From: VKMB-3413 sp041027365
Lineage (GTDB): Bacteria; Pseudomonadota; Alphaproteobacteria; Rhizobiales; Rhizobiaceae
DNA length: 64,000 nucleotides
NCBI RefSeq assembly: GCF_041027365.1
Contig: NZ_JBFTEH010000009.1
Coordinates: 62,001 to 126,000, forward strand
Reading direction: 5' to 3'
The notes under the pieces are model-generated. The model was not told the DNA's origin. It ran no database searches and saw nothing but the letters and a program-made list of their open reading frames with translations. Made by a program: the position numbers and the translations under genes. Every line of letters starts with the position of its first letter. The first letter of the stretch is position 1. Of the stretch, positions 17,712-25,680 are shown one piece after another.

Positions 17712-18691
17712 GCGCCATCGTCACCGCCGAAGATGTGAGCCAGGTCTACGACGTCCGCCGCGGCCTGTTCCAGAAGCCGCTCGGCCTGAAGGCCGTCAAG
17801 GACGCGACCTTCGCCGTCGAGGAGGGCGAGACGCTGGCGATCGTCGGCGAGAGCGGCTGCGGCAAGTCCACCCTCGCCCGCATGCTGACTCTGATCGAGA
17901 CGCCGACCGAAGGGCAGCTGACGATCGACGGCGTCACCATCACCGGCAAGGGCACGGGCGACCAGAAGAAGCTCCGCTCCACCGTGCAGATCGTCTTCCA
18001 GAATCCCTATGGCGCGCTGAATCCGCGCCAGAAGGTCGGCGCGATCATCGAGGAGCCGCTGAAGATCAACACGCAGCTGTCGGCGGCCGAGCGGCGCAAG
18101 CGGGCCGAGACGGCGCTGGCGGAAGTCGGCCTGCGCCCCGAGCACTATGCCCGCTACCCCCACATGTTCTCCGGCGGCCAGCGCCAGCGCATCGCGATCG
18201 CGCGGGCGATCATCCTGGAGCCGAAGATCCTCGTCCTCGACGAGCCGGTCTCGGCGCTCGACGTCTCGATCCAGGCGCAGATCCTGAACCTCCTCGCCGA
18301 CCTGCAGGAGCGGCTGGGCCTCACCTATATCTTCATCAGCCACGATCTCTCGGTGGTGAAGCATGTCGCAGACCGGGTGATGGTGATGTATCTCGGGCGC
18401 CCGGTCGAGATCGCGCCGGTCGACGCGCTCTACGCCAACCCGCTGCACCCCTATACGCGCGCGCTGCTCTCGGCGACGCCGGCGACGGACCCGAAGTCGA
18501 AGGGCCAGCGCATCAAGCTGACCGGCGAGCTCCCCTCGCCCTTCAACCCGCCGCCCGGCTGCCCCTTCAACCCGCGCTGCCCCTTCGCCAACGACCGCTG
18601 CCGCAGCGAACTGCCGCTGCTCAAGCAGCACGGGCCGACCGACGTGGCGTGCTTCGCGGTGGACGAGGGACGGCTGCCGGCGGCGAACTGA
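17708..18691 (+). CDS. dppF: Dipeptide ABC transporter ATP-binding protein DppF
   Basis: 327-residue partner ATPase. Walker A GESGCGKST near residues 47-55, signature FSGGQRQRI, Walker B LVLDEPVSALD, switch His FISHDLSVV, and the C-terminal extension with GCPFNPRCPFANDRC. The ATG at 17708 overlaps the dppD stop. An in-frame upstream ATG at 17663 lies inside dppD and is disfavoured. It ends the operon; only a weak GC hairpin (arms 18730-18736 and 18754-18760) follows. Confidence 0.94.
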   Translation: MSAIVTAEDVSQVYDVRRGLFQKPLGLKAVKDATFAVEEGETLAIVGESGCGKSTLARMLTLIETPTEGQLTIDGVTITGKGTGDQKKLRSTVQIVFQNPYGALNPRQKVGAIIEEPLKINTQLSAAERRKRAETALAEVGLRPEHYARYPHMFSGGQRQRIAIARAIILEPKILVLDEPVSALDVSIQAQILNLLADLQERLGLTYIFISHDLSVVKHVADRVMVMYLGRPVEIAPVDALYANPLHPYTRALLSATPATDPKSKGQRIKLTGELPSPFNPPPGCPFNPRCPFANDRCRSELPLLKQHGPTDVACFAVDEGRLPAAN

Positions 18692-18790
18692 CCGATCAGT
18701 TCATGGCGCGGCTGCGCCGCCTGCTCGCGGCACCCGCCCGAGATGCCGGTCGCCGGGTGCGGGGAGATCCCGCGCCCGGCCGGATCCGTG

Positions 18791-19471
18791 TCAGCCTTTG
18801 TAGGTGACGCCCGGCAGCGTCTTGACGCCCGGATTGGCGCGCCGCAGCGCCATGATGTAGTTCGGCGGGAACAGCAGATGGTTCGCCGTGTGCAGCCCCA
18901 TGAACGACGCGATGTCGTTGGTGAAGGACGAGCAGTTGTAGATCTCGGCCTGCCAGAGCGGGCTGGTGCGCTGCAGCTTGCGGATATAGGCGACCACGCG
19001 CTTGTACTCCTCGGGGGAGAGCGGGATCGTCATCTCGGCTTCAAGATAGCCGAGTTCGGTGTCGCCGTCGGAAGGGCCGGTCTCCGAGGGGACCGCGATC
19101 AGGTGGCCGAGCGCATAGGGCACGTTGCTCGTCGAGGCCGGATGCAGGCCCGCGACCTCGGTCATCGAGGGGATCAGCACGCCCTTGGTGTTGTAGGGCA
19201 CGTTGCCGCGCGAATCGAGCTCGCCGAACACCACGAAGGAATGCCCGTAGCTCAGCGCGTTCCGGCCGCGGAAGGAAATGAAATAGGGCTTGGCGAGGAT
19301 GCCGACCGCGCTCTTGCCGGAATAGGGCACGAAGCCGACGGTCTTGCCGGTCGCGGCCAGTTCGCTCGCGGGCGAGCCGTAGGTCTGGCTCGAAGCGGTG
19401 GAGGTGGAGGTGCAGCCTCCGAGAGTCGCCACCGCCAGGACGGCAGCGCAAAGGGTGGAAACGATTTTCAT
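18791..19471 (-). CDS. Lipoprotein with a possible permuted NlpC/P60-like (papain-fold) domain
   Basis: 226 residues with lipobox LGGC (lipidated Cys20). The mature part has a conserved-looking His in YGHSFVVFG (His77) and a Cys in EIYNCSSFTNDIASFMGL (Cys180). This His-before-Cys order with a small-residue helix after the Cys is what circularly permuted NlpC/P60 amidase/peptidase folds show. A cell-envelope amidase or acyltransferase is possible but not proven. It is a single gene, convergent with the dpp operon. Confidence 0.65.
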   Translation of the reverse strand: MKIVSTLCAAVLAVATLGGCTSTSTASSQTYGSPASELAATGKTVGFVPYSGKSAVGILAKPYFISFRGRNALSYGHSFVVFGELDSRGNVPYNTKGVLIPSMTEVAGLHPASTSNVPYALGHLIAVPSETGPSDGDTELGYLEAEMTIPLSPEEYKRVVAYIRKLQRTSPLWQAEIYNCSSFTNDIASFMGLHTANHLLFPPNYIMALRRANPGVKTLPGVTYKG

Positions 19472-19663
19472 CGAGATTAGCGTCTTCTGTAATGGGAGCA
19501 GGCCTGCGGCACAGGATAGAGCAGGCTATCCGATGCGAGCCTCACCATACGCCGCCATTTGGTTCTGATTGTGCCGACGGCCACGCTTACGCCGTTTTGG
19601 CACGCGGTCTGCGGCCTTTGCGCAACAATCACCGGTTCGTGAAACGCTCCCGACGCTCGACCG

Positions 19664-20485
19664 CTACCAGAAATCGGGAACGCTCGCCGACAGACGTCCG
19701 CCGAGCCGGATCGCGGCGACCTTCTCCGCAAGACCGGTGCGGTCGGAGATCTCGACGGCAAGGCCCGCAATGGTCGCCGGCCCTTGCGCCGCCTCGAACC
19801 GCCCGCGCGGCACCTTGGTGAGAAAGCGGTTCAGCGGCTCCTCCTTCTCCATGCCGAGGGAGGAGTCGTAGTCGCCGCACATGCCGGCGTCGGACTGGTA
19901 GGCCGTGCCGCCGACGAGGATCTGGTGGTCCGCGGTCGGCACATGGGTGTGCGTGCCGACGACGACGGAGACGCGCCCGTCGAGGAAATGCGCGAAGGAC
20001 TGCTTCTCGCTGGTCGCCTCGGCGTGGAAGTCGAAGATCACGGCATCCGCCTGTTCGCCGAGCGGGCAGGCGGCGACGAGGCGGTCGGCGCAGGCGAAGG
20101 GATCGTCGAGGTCCGGGCTCATGAACACCCGGCCCATGACGTTGGCGACGAGCACGCGGGCGCCGTTCTTGGCCTCGAACAGACCGGAGCCGTTGCCGGG
20201 CGCGCCGGGGGGGTAATTGGCCGGCCGGAGAAACCGGTCGTGACGGGTGGAGAATTCCAGCGCCTCGCGCTGGTCCCAGACGTGGTTGCCGGTGGTCACC
20301 ACGTCGGCGCCGGCGGCAAGCGTCTCCTCGAAGATCGCCTCGGTGATGCCGAAGCCGCCGGCCGAGTTCTCGCCGTTGACCACGACGAAGTCGAGCTTCC
20401 AGTCGGCGACGAGGCGGGGCAGGCGCTGGAACACGGCGTTGCGGCCGGAGCGGCCGACCATGTCGCCGAGGAAGAGGAAGCGCAT
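19664..20485 (-). CDS. YmdB/TIGR00282-family metallophosphoesterase
   Basis: 273 residues of a calcineurin-like phosphodiesterase: metal-binding motifs FLGDMVGRSGR, NGENSAGG, GNHVWD, FHAEATSEK and GTHTHVPTAD appear in the family order. Homologues such as B. subtilis YmdB hydrolyse 2',3'-cyclic nucleotides. Cytosolic, no signal peptide. The start ATG at 20485 overlaps the upstream GST stop (TGATG), so the two are translationally coupled. In many alphaproteobacteria this gene follows the 5-FCL gene; here the order is broken by a CAP-lipoprotein gene. Confidence 0.9.
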   Translation of the reverse strand: MRFLFLGDMVGRSGRNAVFQRLPRLVADWKLDFVVVNGENSAGGFGITEAIFEETLAAGADVVTTGNHVWDQREALEFSTRHDRFLRPANYPPGAPGNGSGLFEAKNGARVLVANVMGRVFMSPDLDDPFACADRLVAACPLGEQADAVIFDFHAEATSEKQSFAHFLDGRVSVVVGTHTHVPTADHQILVGGTAYQSDAGMCGDYDSSLGMEKEEPLNRFLTKVPRGRFEAAQGPATIAGLAVEISDRTGLAEKVAAIRLGGRLSASVPDFW

Positions 20486-21129
20486 CAGGGCGCGACCGGC
20501 TTGGCCGCGCGCTTGGCCGCGTCGAGCTTTTCCAGCGCGGTCTTCACCGCGGGACGCGAGCCGACGCGCTCGATCCAGGCCTTCAGAGCCCCGAGATCGC
20601 CGGCGCCCTCGTCCTTCAGCCCGGAGACGCCGGAGCGTGCCCAGCCGAAATTGATGATGTCGGCGATGGAATAGTCCCCGGCGAGGTAGTCGCGCTCTTT
20701 CAGGCGGTCGTTCAGGACCCCGAGAACGCGCAGCGATTCCTTGCGGTAGCGCTCGATCGCATAGGGGATCTTCTCGTCGGCGAAGGCGTTGAAATGGTGC
20801 CATTGACCGAGCATCGGCCCGGTATTGCCGACCTGGAAGAACACCCAGCCGAACGTCTCGGCGCGTTCCGGCCCCGAGGCCGGCAGGAAGCGGCCGGCCT
20901 TTTCCGCGAGATAGATCAGGATCGCACCGGACTCGAACACCCGCTGGCCGTTGTCGCGGTCGACGATCGCCGGGATCTTGCCGTTCGGATTGATCGCGAG
21001 GAAGTCCGGCGCCTTCTGCGCGCCGGTCGAGATGTCGACCATGTGGAGATCGTAGTCGAGACCGCATTCCTCGAGCATGAGGATGGGCTTCTCCCCGTTC
21101 GGCGTCTGCCAGGTGTAGAGGTCGATCAT
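20485..21129 (-). CDS. Glutathione S-transferase family protein
   Basis: 214 residues: an N-terminal thioredoxin-like GST domain (MIDLYTWQTPNGEKPILMLE, with PNGKIPAI carrying the cis-Pro and ES of FESGAIL binding the gamma-glutamyl moiety), then an all-helical C-terminal domain. The opening resembles the Ure2/YfcG-like branch (TPNGxKxxxxLEE), enzymes with disulfide-bond reductase activity. The start at ATG 21129 is supported by AAGGA upstream; a longer frame exists to 21180 but lacks such a site. Confidence 0.88.
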   Translation of the reverse strand: MIDLYTWQTPNGEKPILMLEECGLDYDLHMVDISTGAQKAPDFLAINPNGKIPAIVDRDNGQRVFESGAILIYLAEKAGRFLPASGPERAETFGWVFFQVGNTGPMLGQWHHFNAFADEKIPYAIERYRKESLRVLGVLNDRLKERDYLAGDYSIADIINFGWARSGVSGLKDEGAGDLGALKAWIERVGSRPAVKTALEKLDAAKRAAKPVAP

Positions 21130-21259
21130 GTCGCGTCCTTGAAAAGCCGTGGTTCGCCGTAAGCCATTCCCGTTCGCCAAGCTAGGACGCCAGCCCGGCG
21201 AAGGAAGGATGGGCTAGATGCTGCGGCAGATGGCCTGGAACGCAAGGAGCGGAACGACG

Positions 21260-21889
21260 ATGCAGACCAATGCGCGCCGGCAGAGCATGCCGGACTGGGA
21301 CGGACCCATGAACGGAACGCGGCGGCCGGACATGAGACGGCTCGGCCTCGGCCGACGGCTGCGCGGGGGCCTCGCTGCGGCTGTCCTCGCGGCGACCCTT
21401 GCCGGCTGCGCGGGGGCGCCCGGTTCGGTGAGCCTCTCCGGCACGCACGAGATCAGCGTCGATCGCGGCGGCGCGCTCGCCGAGGTGAACCGCTTCCGCG
21501 CCAGGAGCGGCTTGCCGCCGGTGCGGTACGCGGCCGTGCTCGACAAGGCGGCCGAGCGCCAGGCGCGGGCAATGGCGGCAAAGGGCGAACTCAGCCATAC
21601 GCTCGACGGCGACCTGCGCGGGCGCCTCGACCTCGCCGGCTACGACGCGGCCGCGGCGGCGGAGAACATCGGCTGGAACTACGCCTCGACCGCGGCGGTG
21701 ATGACCGGCTGGGAGAACTCCGCCGGCCACCGCGCCAATCTCCTCAATCCGCGCGTCACCGAAATGGGCTTCGCCGCGGCGACCGGCCCGAACGGCCAGC
21801 CCTATTGGGCGCTGGTCCTCGGCACGCCCGACACGCACCGGCGCACCCCGACCCTGCCGGTCAGTTCCGGTGGCATCCGGCTTCAGTGA
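21260..21889 (+). CDS. CAP (SCP/PR1)-domain lipoprotein
   Basis: 209 residues as drawn. A hydrophobic segment ends in lipobox LAGC, followed by a CAP domain with the characteristic NRFRARSGLPPVRY, AENIGWNY and GWENSAGHRANLLNPRVTEMG motifs, including the His, Glu and His residues of the CAP cavity. Exported, outer surface or periplasm. The start is uncertain: ATG 21218 (AAGGA 8 nt upstream), ATG 21260 (AGGAG 10 nt upstream), or 21308/21332, which give a shorter n-region. The 3' end overlaps the convergent 5-FCL gene by 29 bp. Confidence 0.85.
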   Translation: MQTNARRQSMPDWDGPMNGTRRPDMRRLGLGRRLRGGLAAAVLAATLAGCAGAPGSVSLSGTHEISVDRGGALAEVNRFRARSGLPPVRYAAVLDKAAERQARAMAAKGELSHTLDGDLRGRLDLAGYDAAAAAENIGWNYASTAAVMTGWENSAGHRANLLNPRVTEMGFAAATGPNGQPYWALVLGTPDTHRRTPTLPVSSGGIRLQ

Positions 21890-22430
21890 CGATCAGCGGC
21901 AGGGGCACGTCGTGCGGCTCCGTCGGAACGCAATCCACCTCCTGGCAGGCGAAGGCGACACCGACCAGCACCGGCGCCCGCCCCTTCGTCCGCAGGGCTG
22001 CAATCGCGCTGTCATAGTAGCCGCGGCCATAGCCGATCCGCCCGCCCCGCCTGTCGAAGGCGGCGAGCGGCACCAGCATCAGGTCCGGATCGAGGACGGC
22101 CGCGTCAGGGCCCGGCGCGTAGGTGCCGAAGCCCTGCGGCTGCAGCTCGGCACCGCGCAGGAGATGGCGGAATACGAGCCGGCCTTCGACGATGGCGGGA
22201 ACGCAGAGCCGCGCACCCCGGTCGGCGAAGGCCATCATCGCCGGGCGGACATCGATCTCGGAGCGGATCGGCAGGAAGCCCGAGACGACATCGGGGACAT
22301 CGGGGAACTCGCCTGCGAGCGCGTCGCAGACGGCGAGCGAGGCCTCGATGCGGACATCGATCGGCATGGCGTCGCGCCGCGCCAGCGCCTCGCGCCTGAT
22401 CCGCGCCTTCGCGTCCTTCAGATCGTCCAT
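21861..22430 (-). CDS. 5-formyltetrahydrofolate cyclo-ligase
   Basis: 189-residue ATP-dependent enzyme (YgfA/MTHFS family) converting 5-formyl-THF to 5,10-methenyl-THF. N-terminal KARIRREALARRDAM carries the basic ATP-phosphate residues, and the C-terminal RRGGRIGYGRGYYD is the signature loop. The start is ATG 22430 with AGGAGG seven bases upstream. The upstream position of a probable 6S RNA is the conserved ssrS-ygfA arrangement of proteobacteria. Confidence 0.93.
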   Translation of the reverse strand: MDDLKDAKARIRREALARRDAMPIDVRIEASLAVCDALAGEFPDVPDVVSGFLPIRSEIDVRPAMMAFADRGARLCVPAIVEGRLVFRHLLRGAELQPQGFGTYAPGPDAAVLDPDLMLVPLAAFDRRGGRIGYGRGYYDSAIAALRTKGRAPVLVGVAFACQEVDCVPTEPHDVPLPLIVTEAGCHRN

Positions 22431-22539
22431 CGGCTCGCCTCCTGACAATCTGTTGGACCATCGCGCGCCGGACCACAAGCGCCGGCCGGGCCCCGGGAAG
22501 AACCATTGCGACCGCCGGCACACCGGCGCAGAGGCTGCA

Positions 22540-22690
22540 GCAGATCGAAGATGAGGAGGGTTGGCGAGCCACCCGGCCGATGGGGAAGTCGATCCCGGGA
22601 ACCTACAAAGTAGGTGGGCGCCGTGTGTCCCGGCCCACGAGCCGAGTCAGGAACAGCTCCCAAAGGAATGACTAAGGCCCCGAGGAAATG
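22540..22690 (-). ncRNA. ssrS: Probable 6S RNA (ssrS) upstream of 5-FCL
   Basis: The minus-strand transcript of this non-coding stretch folds as one long rod. Nested stems pair 22656-22663 with 22561-22569 (one bulge), 22641-22647 with 22571-22577 (one G-U), 22628-22633 with 22595-22600, and 22610-22615 with 22601-22606. Between stems two and three there is a large open internal bubble (22634-22640 opposite 22578-22594), the open-promoter mimic expected of 6S RNA. It sits just before the 5-formyl-THF cyclo-ligase gene, the conserved ssrS location. The ends are approximate. Assignment is by synteny and fold, not by alignment. Confidence 0.55.
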
Positions 22691-22833
22691 TTACCCCTGT
22701 CGCACCGCGCAGCCCGCCGAACCCAGATATAGGCGAGGATCGGGCCGACCGGAAGGGGTCTGCGTCGCACGCGCCGCGGACAGGCTCTCCGCCCCTGCCC
22801 CGCGCAAGCTTCGCCTCGCGCCGTTCGCCCGCC

Positions 22834-24099
22834 TCAGGCCGTCCAGCGGTCGACGCGCGAGATGCGCTTGGGCTTGGTGACGGCCTCGATCGCCGCGAGC
22901 TTGCGGCGCAGATTCTGGGCCGGCATGTCGAGCACCGCGGCCGCCCCGAGCGGCCCCTCGATGACGCTTCCGGTCAGCGCCATCGCCCGCATGATCTGCT
23001 CGATCTCTGCGGCGTGGAGATGGGAGGCGACTTCGACCAGTTGCTGGTCCCGCAGGACGCGCGGCTTGAGGTTCGCTGCGTTCCGCTCGAAGGGGAGCAG
23101 CTCCGGCACATGGCTCCCGTCCGAGGAGCGGGCGATCTGCTGCTTCAGCTTGGCGATCTCCTTCAGCGCCTGCCGAAGCTTCACGCCCTGCAGATCCTGG
23201 ACCTTGGAGGCATCGCGGCAGATCACCATCGTGCCCATGACCTCGGCGCCGATACGGATCGGCGAGGACACGATCTCGACCGGGAACGGGGTCCCATCGC
23301 CGCGCAGGAAGTGCTGGTTGCGGATGATGCGTTCGGTCCCGTCCTTCATGGTCTTCCGGATCGGACAGGCCGCGGCGTCGCCCTCCGGCCGATGGCGGAT
23401 CCGGTCGAAGGAGTGCCCGACCAGGCTGCCCGCCGGCCGCGCCAGCATCCGCTCGGCGGCCGGATTGACGAAGACGATCTCGCCGGCCCGGTTCACGGCG
23501 ATGATCGGGTCGTTGATCGCCTGCAGGACGCGCAGATGCTCACGCGTGAGGCTGCGGAACAGCTTGCCGGAACTGCCGCTGTCGCCCCAGCGGCGCTCCC
23601 CGGTCGCGAGCGGTCGCTTCGCCTCCTCGAAGCGGCGCAGGCGAAGCTCGGTCATGACCAGATCGGCGATGTCCGTCAGCATGCGCTCGCGCTCGGCGTC
23701 GATGCGCTTGGCCTCGAAGTCCGCCGCGGCGACCGAGCCGATGGCGAAGCCGTCCGCGAGGATCGGCACCCCGACATAGGACCTCAGGCCGAAACGCTCC
23801 ATCACGAAGGCGGCGGCCTTGCCCGGATCTTCGGCCAGATCGGCGACCTGGTAGCCGGCGGCCGTGTCAACCACCCGGCGGCAGAGGGTCCGGTCGCGGG
23901 GCATGTCGAGCGGAATCTCCGCGCCGTCCTGCGCCTTGACCCACTGACGTTCGGTGTCGTGGAAGCAGATCCAGGAGATGGGATTCTCGACCACGTGCGA
24001 CGCCAGGCGCGCGAGCCGGTTGAACTGAGGCTCGGGATCCGTGCCCATGATCTTGAATGCCTCGAGCTTCGCCAGTCGATCCTTCTCGGCCAGGTCCAT
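22834..24099 (-). CDS. GAF-PAS sensor protein with C-terminal Fis-type HTH
   Basis: 421 residues: GAF domain about residues 10-160 (short N-terminus, then FKIMGTDPEPQFNRLARLAS; VADLAEDP; LRSYVGVPI), PAS domain about 195-315 (VLQAINDPIIAVNRAGEIVF, HFLRGDGTPFPVEIVSSPI), a short coiled-coil (LRQALKEIAKLKQQIA), and a C-terminal helical segment (GPLGAAAVLDMPAQNLRRKL) resembling the Fis-type HTH of NtrC-like regulators. No AAA+ or kinase domain is present. Start ATG 24099 with AAAGGAGG upstream; an earlier GTG at 24117 would overlap that site. It is divergent from a REC-EAL gene, suggesting a signalling pair. Confidence 0.8.
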   Translation of the reverse strand: MDLAEKDRLAKLEAFKIMGTDPEPQFNRLARLASHVVENPISWICFHDTERQWVKAQDGAEIPLDMPRDRTLCRRVVDTAAGYQVADLAEDPGKAAAFVMERFGLRSYVGVPILADGFAIGSVAAADFEAKRIDAERERMLTDIADLVMTELRLRRFEEAKRPLATGERRWGDSGSSGKLFRSLTREHLRVLQAINDPIIAVNRAGEIVFVNPAAERMLARPAGSLVGHSFDRIRHRPEGDAAACPIRKTMKDGTERIIRNQHFLRGDGTPFPVEIVSSPIRIGAEVMGTMVICRDASKVQDLQGVKLRQALKEIAKLKQQIARSSDGSHVPELLPFERNAANLKPRVLRDQQLVEVASHLHAAEIEQIMRAMALTGSVIEGPLGAAAVLDMPAQNLRRKLAAIEAVTKPKRISRVDRWTA

Positions 24100-24318
24100 G
24101 AGTCGGCCTCCTTTCACGGTCCGACCCTAGGTTGTCATTCAAAGGTTTAAAAAACATAGCTTTACGTACTATCGGGCCGATGGTACTGTTTATAAAGGGC
24201 TTACTCGGCCCGCCGGCTTCCTCCCATTGCGGAATCTGCAGCCTGCAAGGCGTTTTGGCCTGCAGGAACCAGCGGCTTCACGCATTCCCCATGATCAGCC
24301 CCCAGTTCGAGACTGAAA
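24100..24318. promoter_or_regulatory. Divergent control region between GAF-PAS-HTH and REC-EAL genes
   Basis: 219 bp, unusually AT-rich for this window around 24140-24200. It must hold both promoters and is the natural place for an autoregulatory site of the HTH protein. No clear palindrome located. Confidence 0.45.
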
Positions 24319-25548
24319 ATGCCTCTCAGCCCGCGCGAAGATCCCCTCGTTCATCGCGCTGTCGTCATCGACGACGAGTTCCTCATCTGCGCGCAGATCG
24401 AGGACGTGCTAAGGGAGCGCGGCATCGAGACGCGCACAGCCGCCGACGACGTCGCCCTGCCGGCGCTGGTCGACGACTTCGCCCCACAGGTGATCTTCCT
24501 CGACATTCGGCTCGGCCGGTCGGACGCCTTCGAGATCATGCGCAAGAGCATGCTGTCCCGCTACGAGGGCATCGTCTGCCTGCTCAGCGGCAGCCCGCTC
24601 GATTTCCTCCTCGACGCCTCGGCGATCGGCAGCGAGCTCGGGCTCTGGATGGGGCCGGCGCTGAAGAAGCCGGTGGAAGAGGCGGATATTCTCGACGCGC
24701 TGCACGCCGTCGATCTGATGCTCGCCAGCCGCTCGCTTGCACGCGAGCGCCGGCAGGCCGGCGGCGATGTCGCGGCCCGGTCGCGGCTGACCGTCCGCGA
24801 CGGGCTGCAGCAGGGCCGGCTGGAAGTCTGGTACCAGCCGACCTTCACCCTGGCGACCCAGGCGCTCACCGGCGCCGAGGCGCTGGTGCGCGGACGCACC
24901 GAAGAGGGCGCCATCGTCGGGCCGGGCGAACTCTTCACCGGCGCGACGCAGCAGGACCTGTTGGACCTGACCGCCTTCGTGCTGCCGAAGGCGATCGCCG
25001 ACAGCCGGACGCTGGCCGACGGCGGGACGCCGCTGAAACTCTCGGTCAACGTCCCCACCTCCTTCCTCGCGGAGGCCGATCCCGCCGCCTTCGTGCGCGA
25101 CGTCTCCGGGGAGCGCTGGTGGCCGGGCATGATCCTGGAGGTCACCGAAGACGAGGCGCTGGCCAACCTCAAGGCGGTCGCCCAGGTCGCGCTGCAGCTG
25201 AAGCTCTACGCGGTCGAACTCTCCATCGACGATTTCGGCGCCGGCTACTCCTCGCTCGCCCGGCTGCGGGACTTGCCGTTCGCCGAGCTGAAGCTCGACC
25301 GCAGCTTCGTCCACGGCTGCGCCTCCGACAGCACCAAGCTCGCGATCTGCAAGAGCGTCCTCACCCTCGGCGCCGAACTCGGCTGCACGACCGTCGCCGA
25401 GGGCATCGAGGACGAGGAGGATCTGCGGCTGGTCACCGAGATCGGCTGCGACAAGGTACAGGGCTTCCGCTTCGCCCGTCCGATGCCGTTTTCGGATCTA
25501 CTGGCGATGCTCTCGCCTGCCGGGGACGCGGCGGCCGAAAGCCGCTGA
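24319..25548 (+). CDS. Response regulator with EAL c-di-GMP phosphodiesterase output
   Basis: 409 residues. Receiver domain about 12-130 with acidic pocket VVIDDEFLI and phospho-acceptor Asp in VIFLDIRLG. EAL domain about 150-400: EAL itself in GAEALVRG, the Asn of LSVNVP, the Glu of EVTEDEAL, IDDFGAGYSSL, Lys in LKLD, AEGIE and QGFRF, so the metal and catalytic residues look complete. Predicted to hydrolyse c-di-GMP under phosphorylation control. It has no GGDEF domain, is cytosolic, and is divergent from the GAF-PAS-HTH gene. No cognate kinase lies nearby. Confidence 0.9.
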   Translation: MPLSPREDPLVHRAVVIDDEFLICAQIEDVLRERGIETRTAADDVALPALVDDFAPQVIFLDIRLGRSDAFEIMRKSMLSRYEGIVCLLSGSPLDFLLDASAIGSELGLWMGPALKKPVEEADILDALHAVDLMLASRSLARERRQAGGDVAARSRLTVRDGLQQGRLEVWYQPTFTLATQALTGAEALVRGRTEEGAIVGPGELFTGATQQDLLDLTAFVLPKAIADSRTLADGGTPLKLSVNVPTSFLAEADPAAFVRDVSGERWWPGMILEVTEDEALANLKAVAQVALQLKLYAVELSIDDFGAGYSSLARLRDLPFAELKLDRSFVHGCASDSTKLAICKSVLTLGAELGCTTVAEGIEDEEDLRLVTEIGCDKVQGFRFARPMPFSDLLAMLSPAGDAAAESR

Positions 25549-25680
25549 TCGCGGGGCGCGAATCCGCCTCACGCGGGAGAGGCGCGCCGCTCCGCCGGCC
25601 AGTTCGGAGGCGGCCGCATGCGCCGGCCGTCGGGCGTGATCGGCGGTCCGCCGGCCAGCCGGCCGCGCCAGCGGAACCGA

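Noticed and set aside
18730..18760. GC-rich inverted repeat after dppF as a terminator
   Set aside because: Only 7-bp arms with a 17-nt loop and no T-tract; too weak to call.
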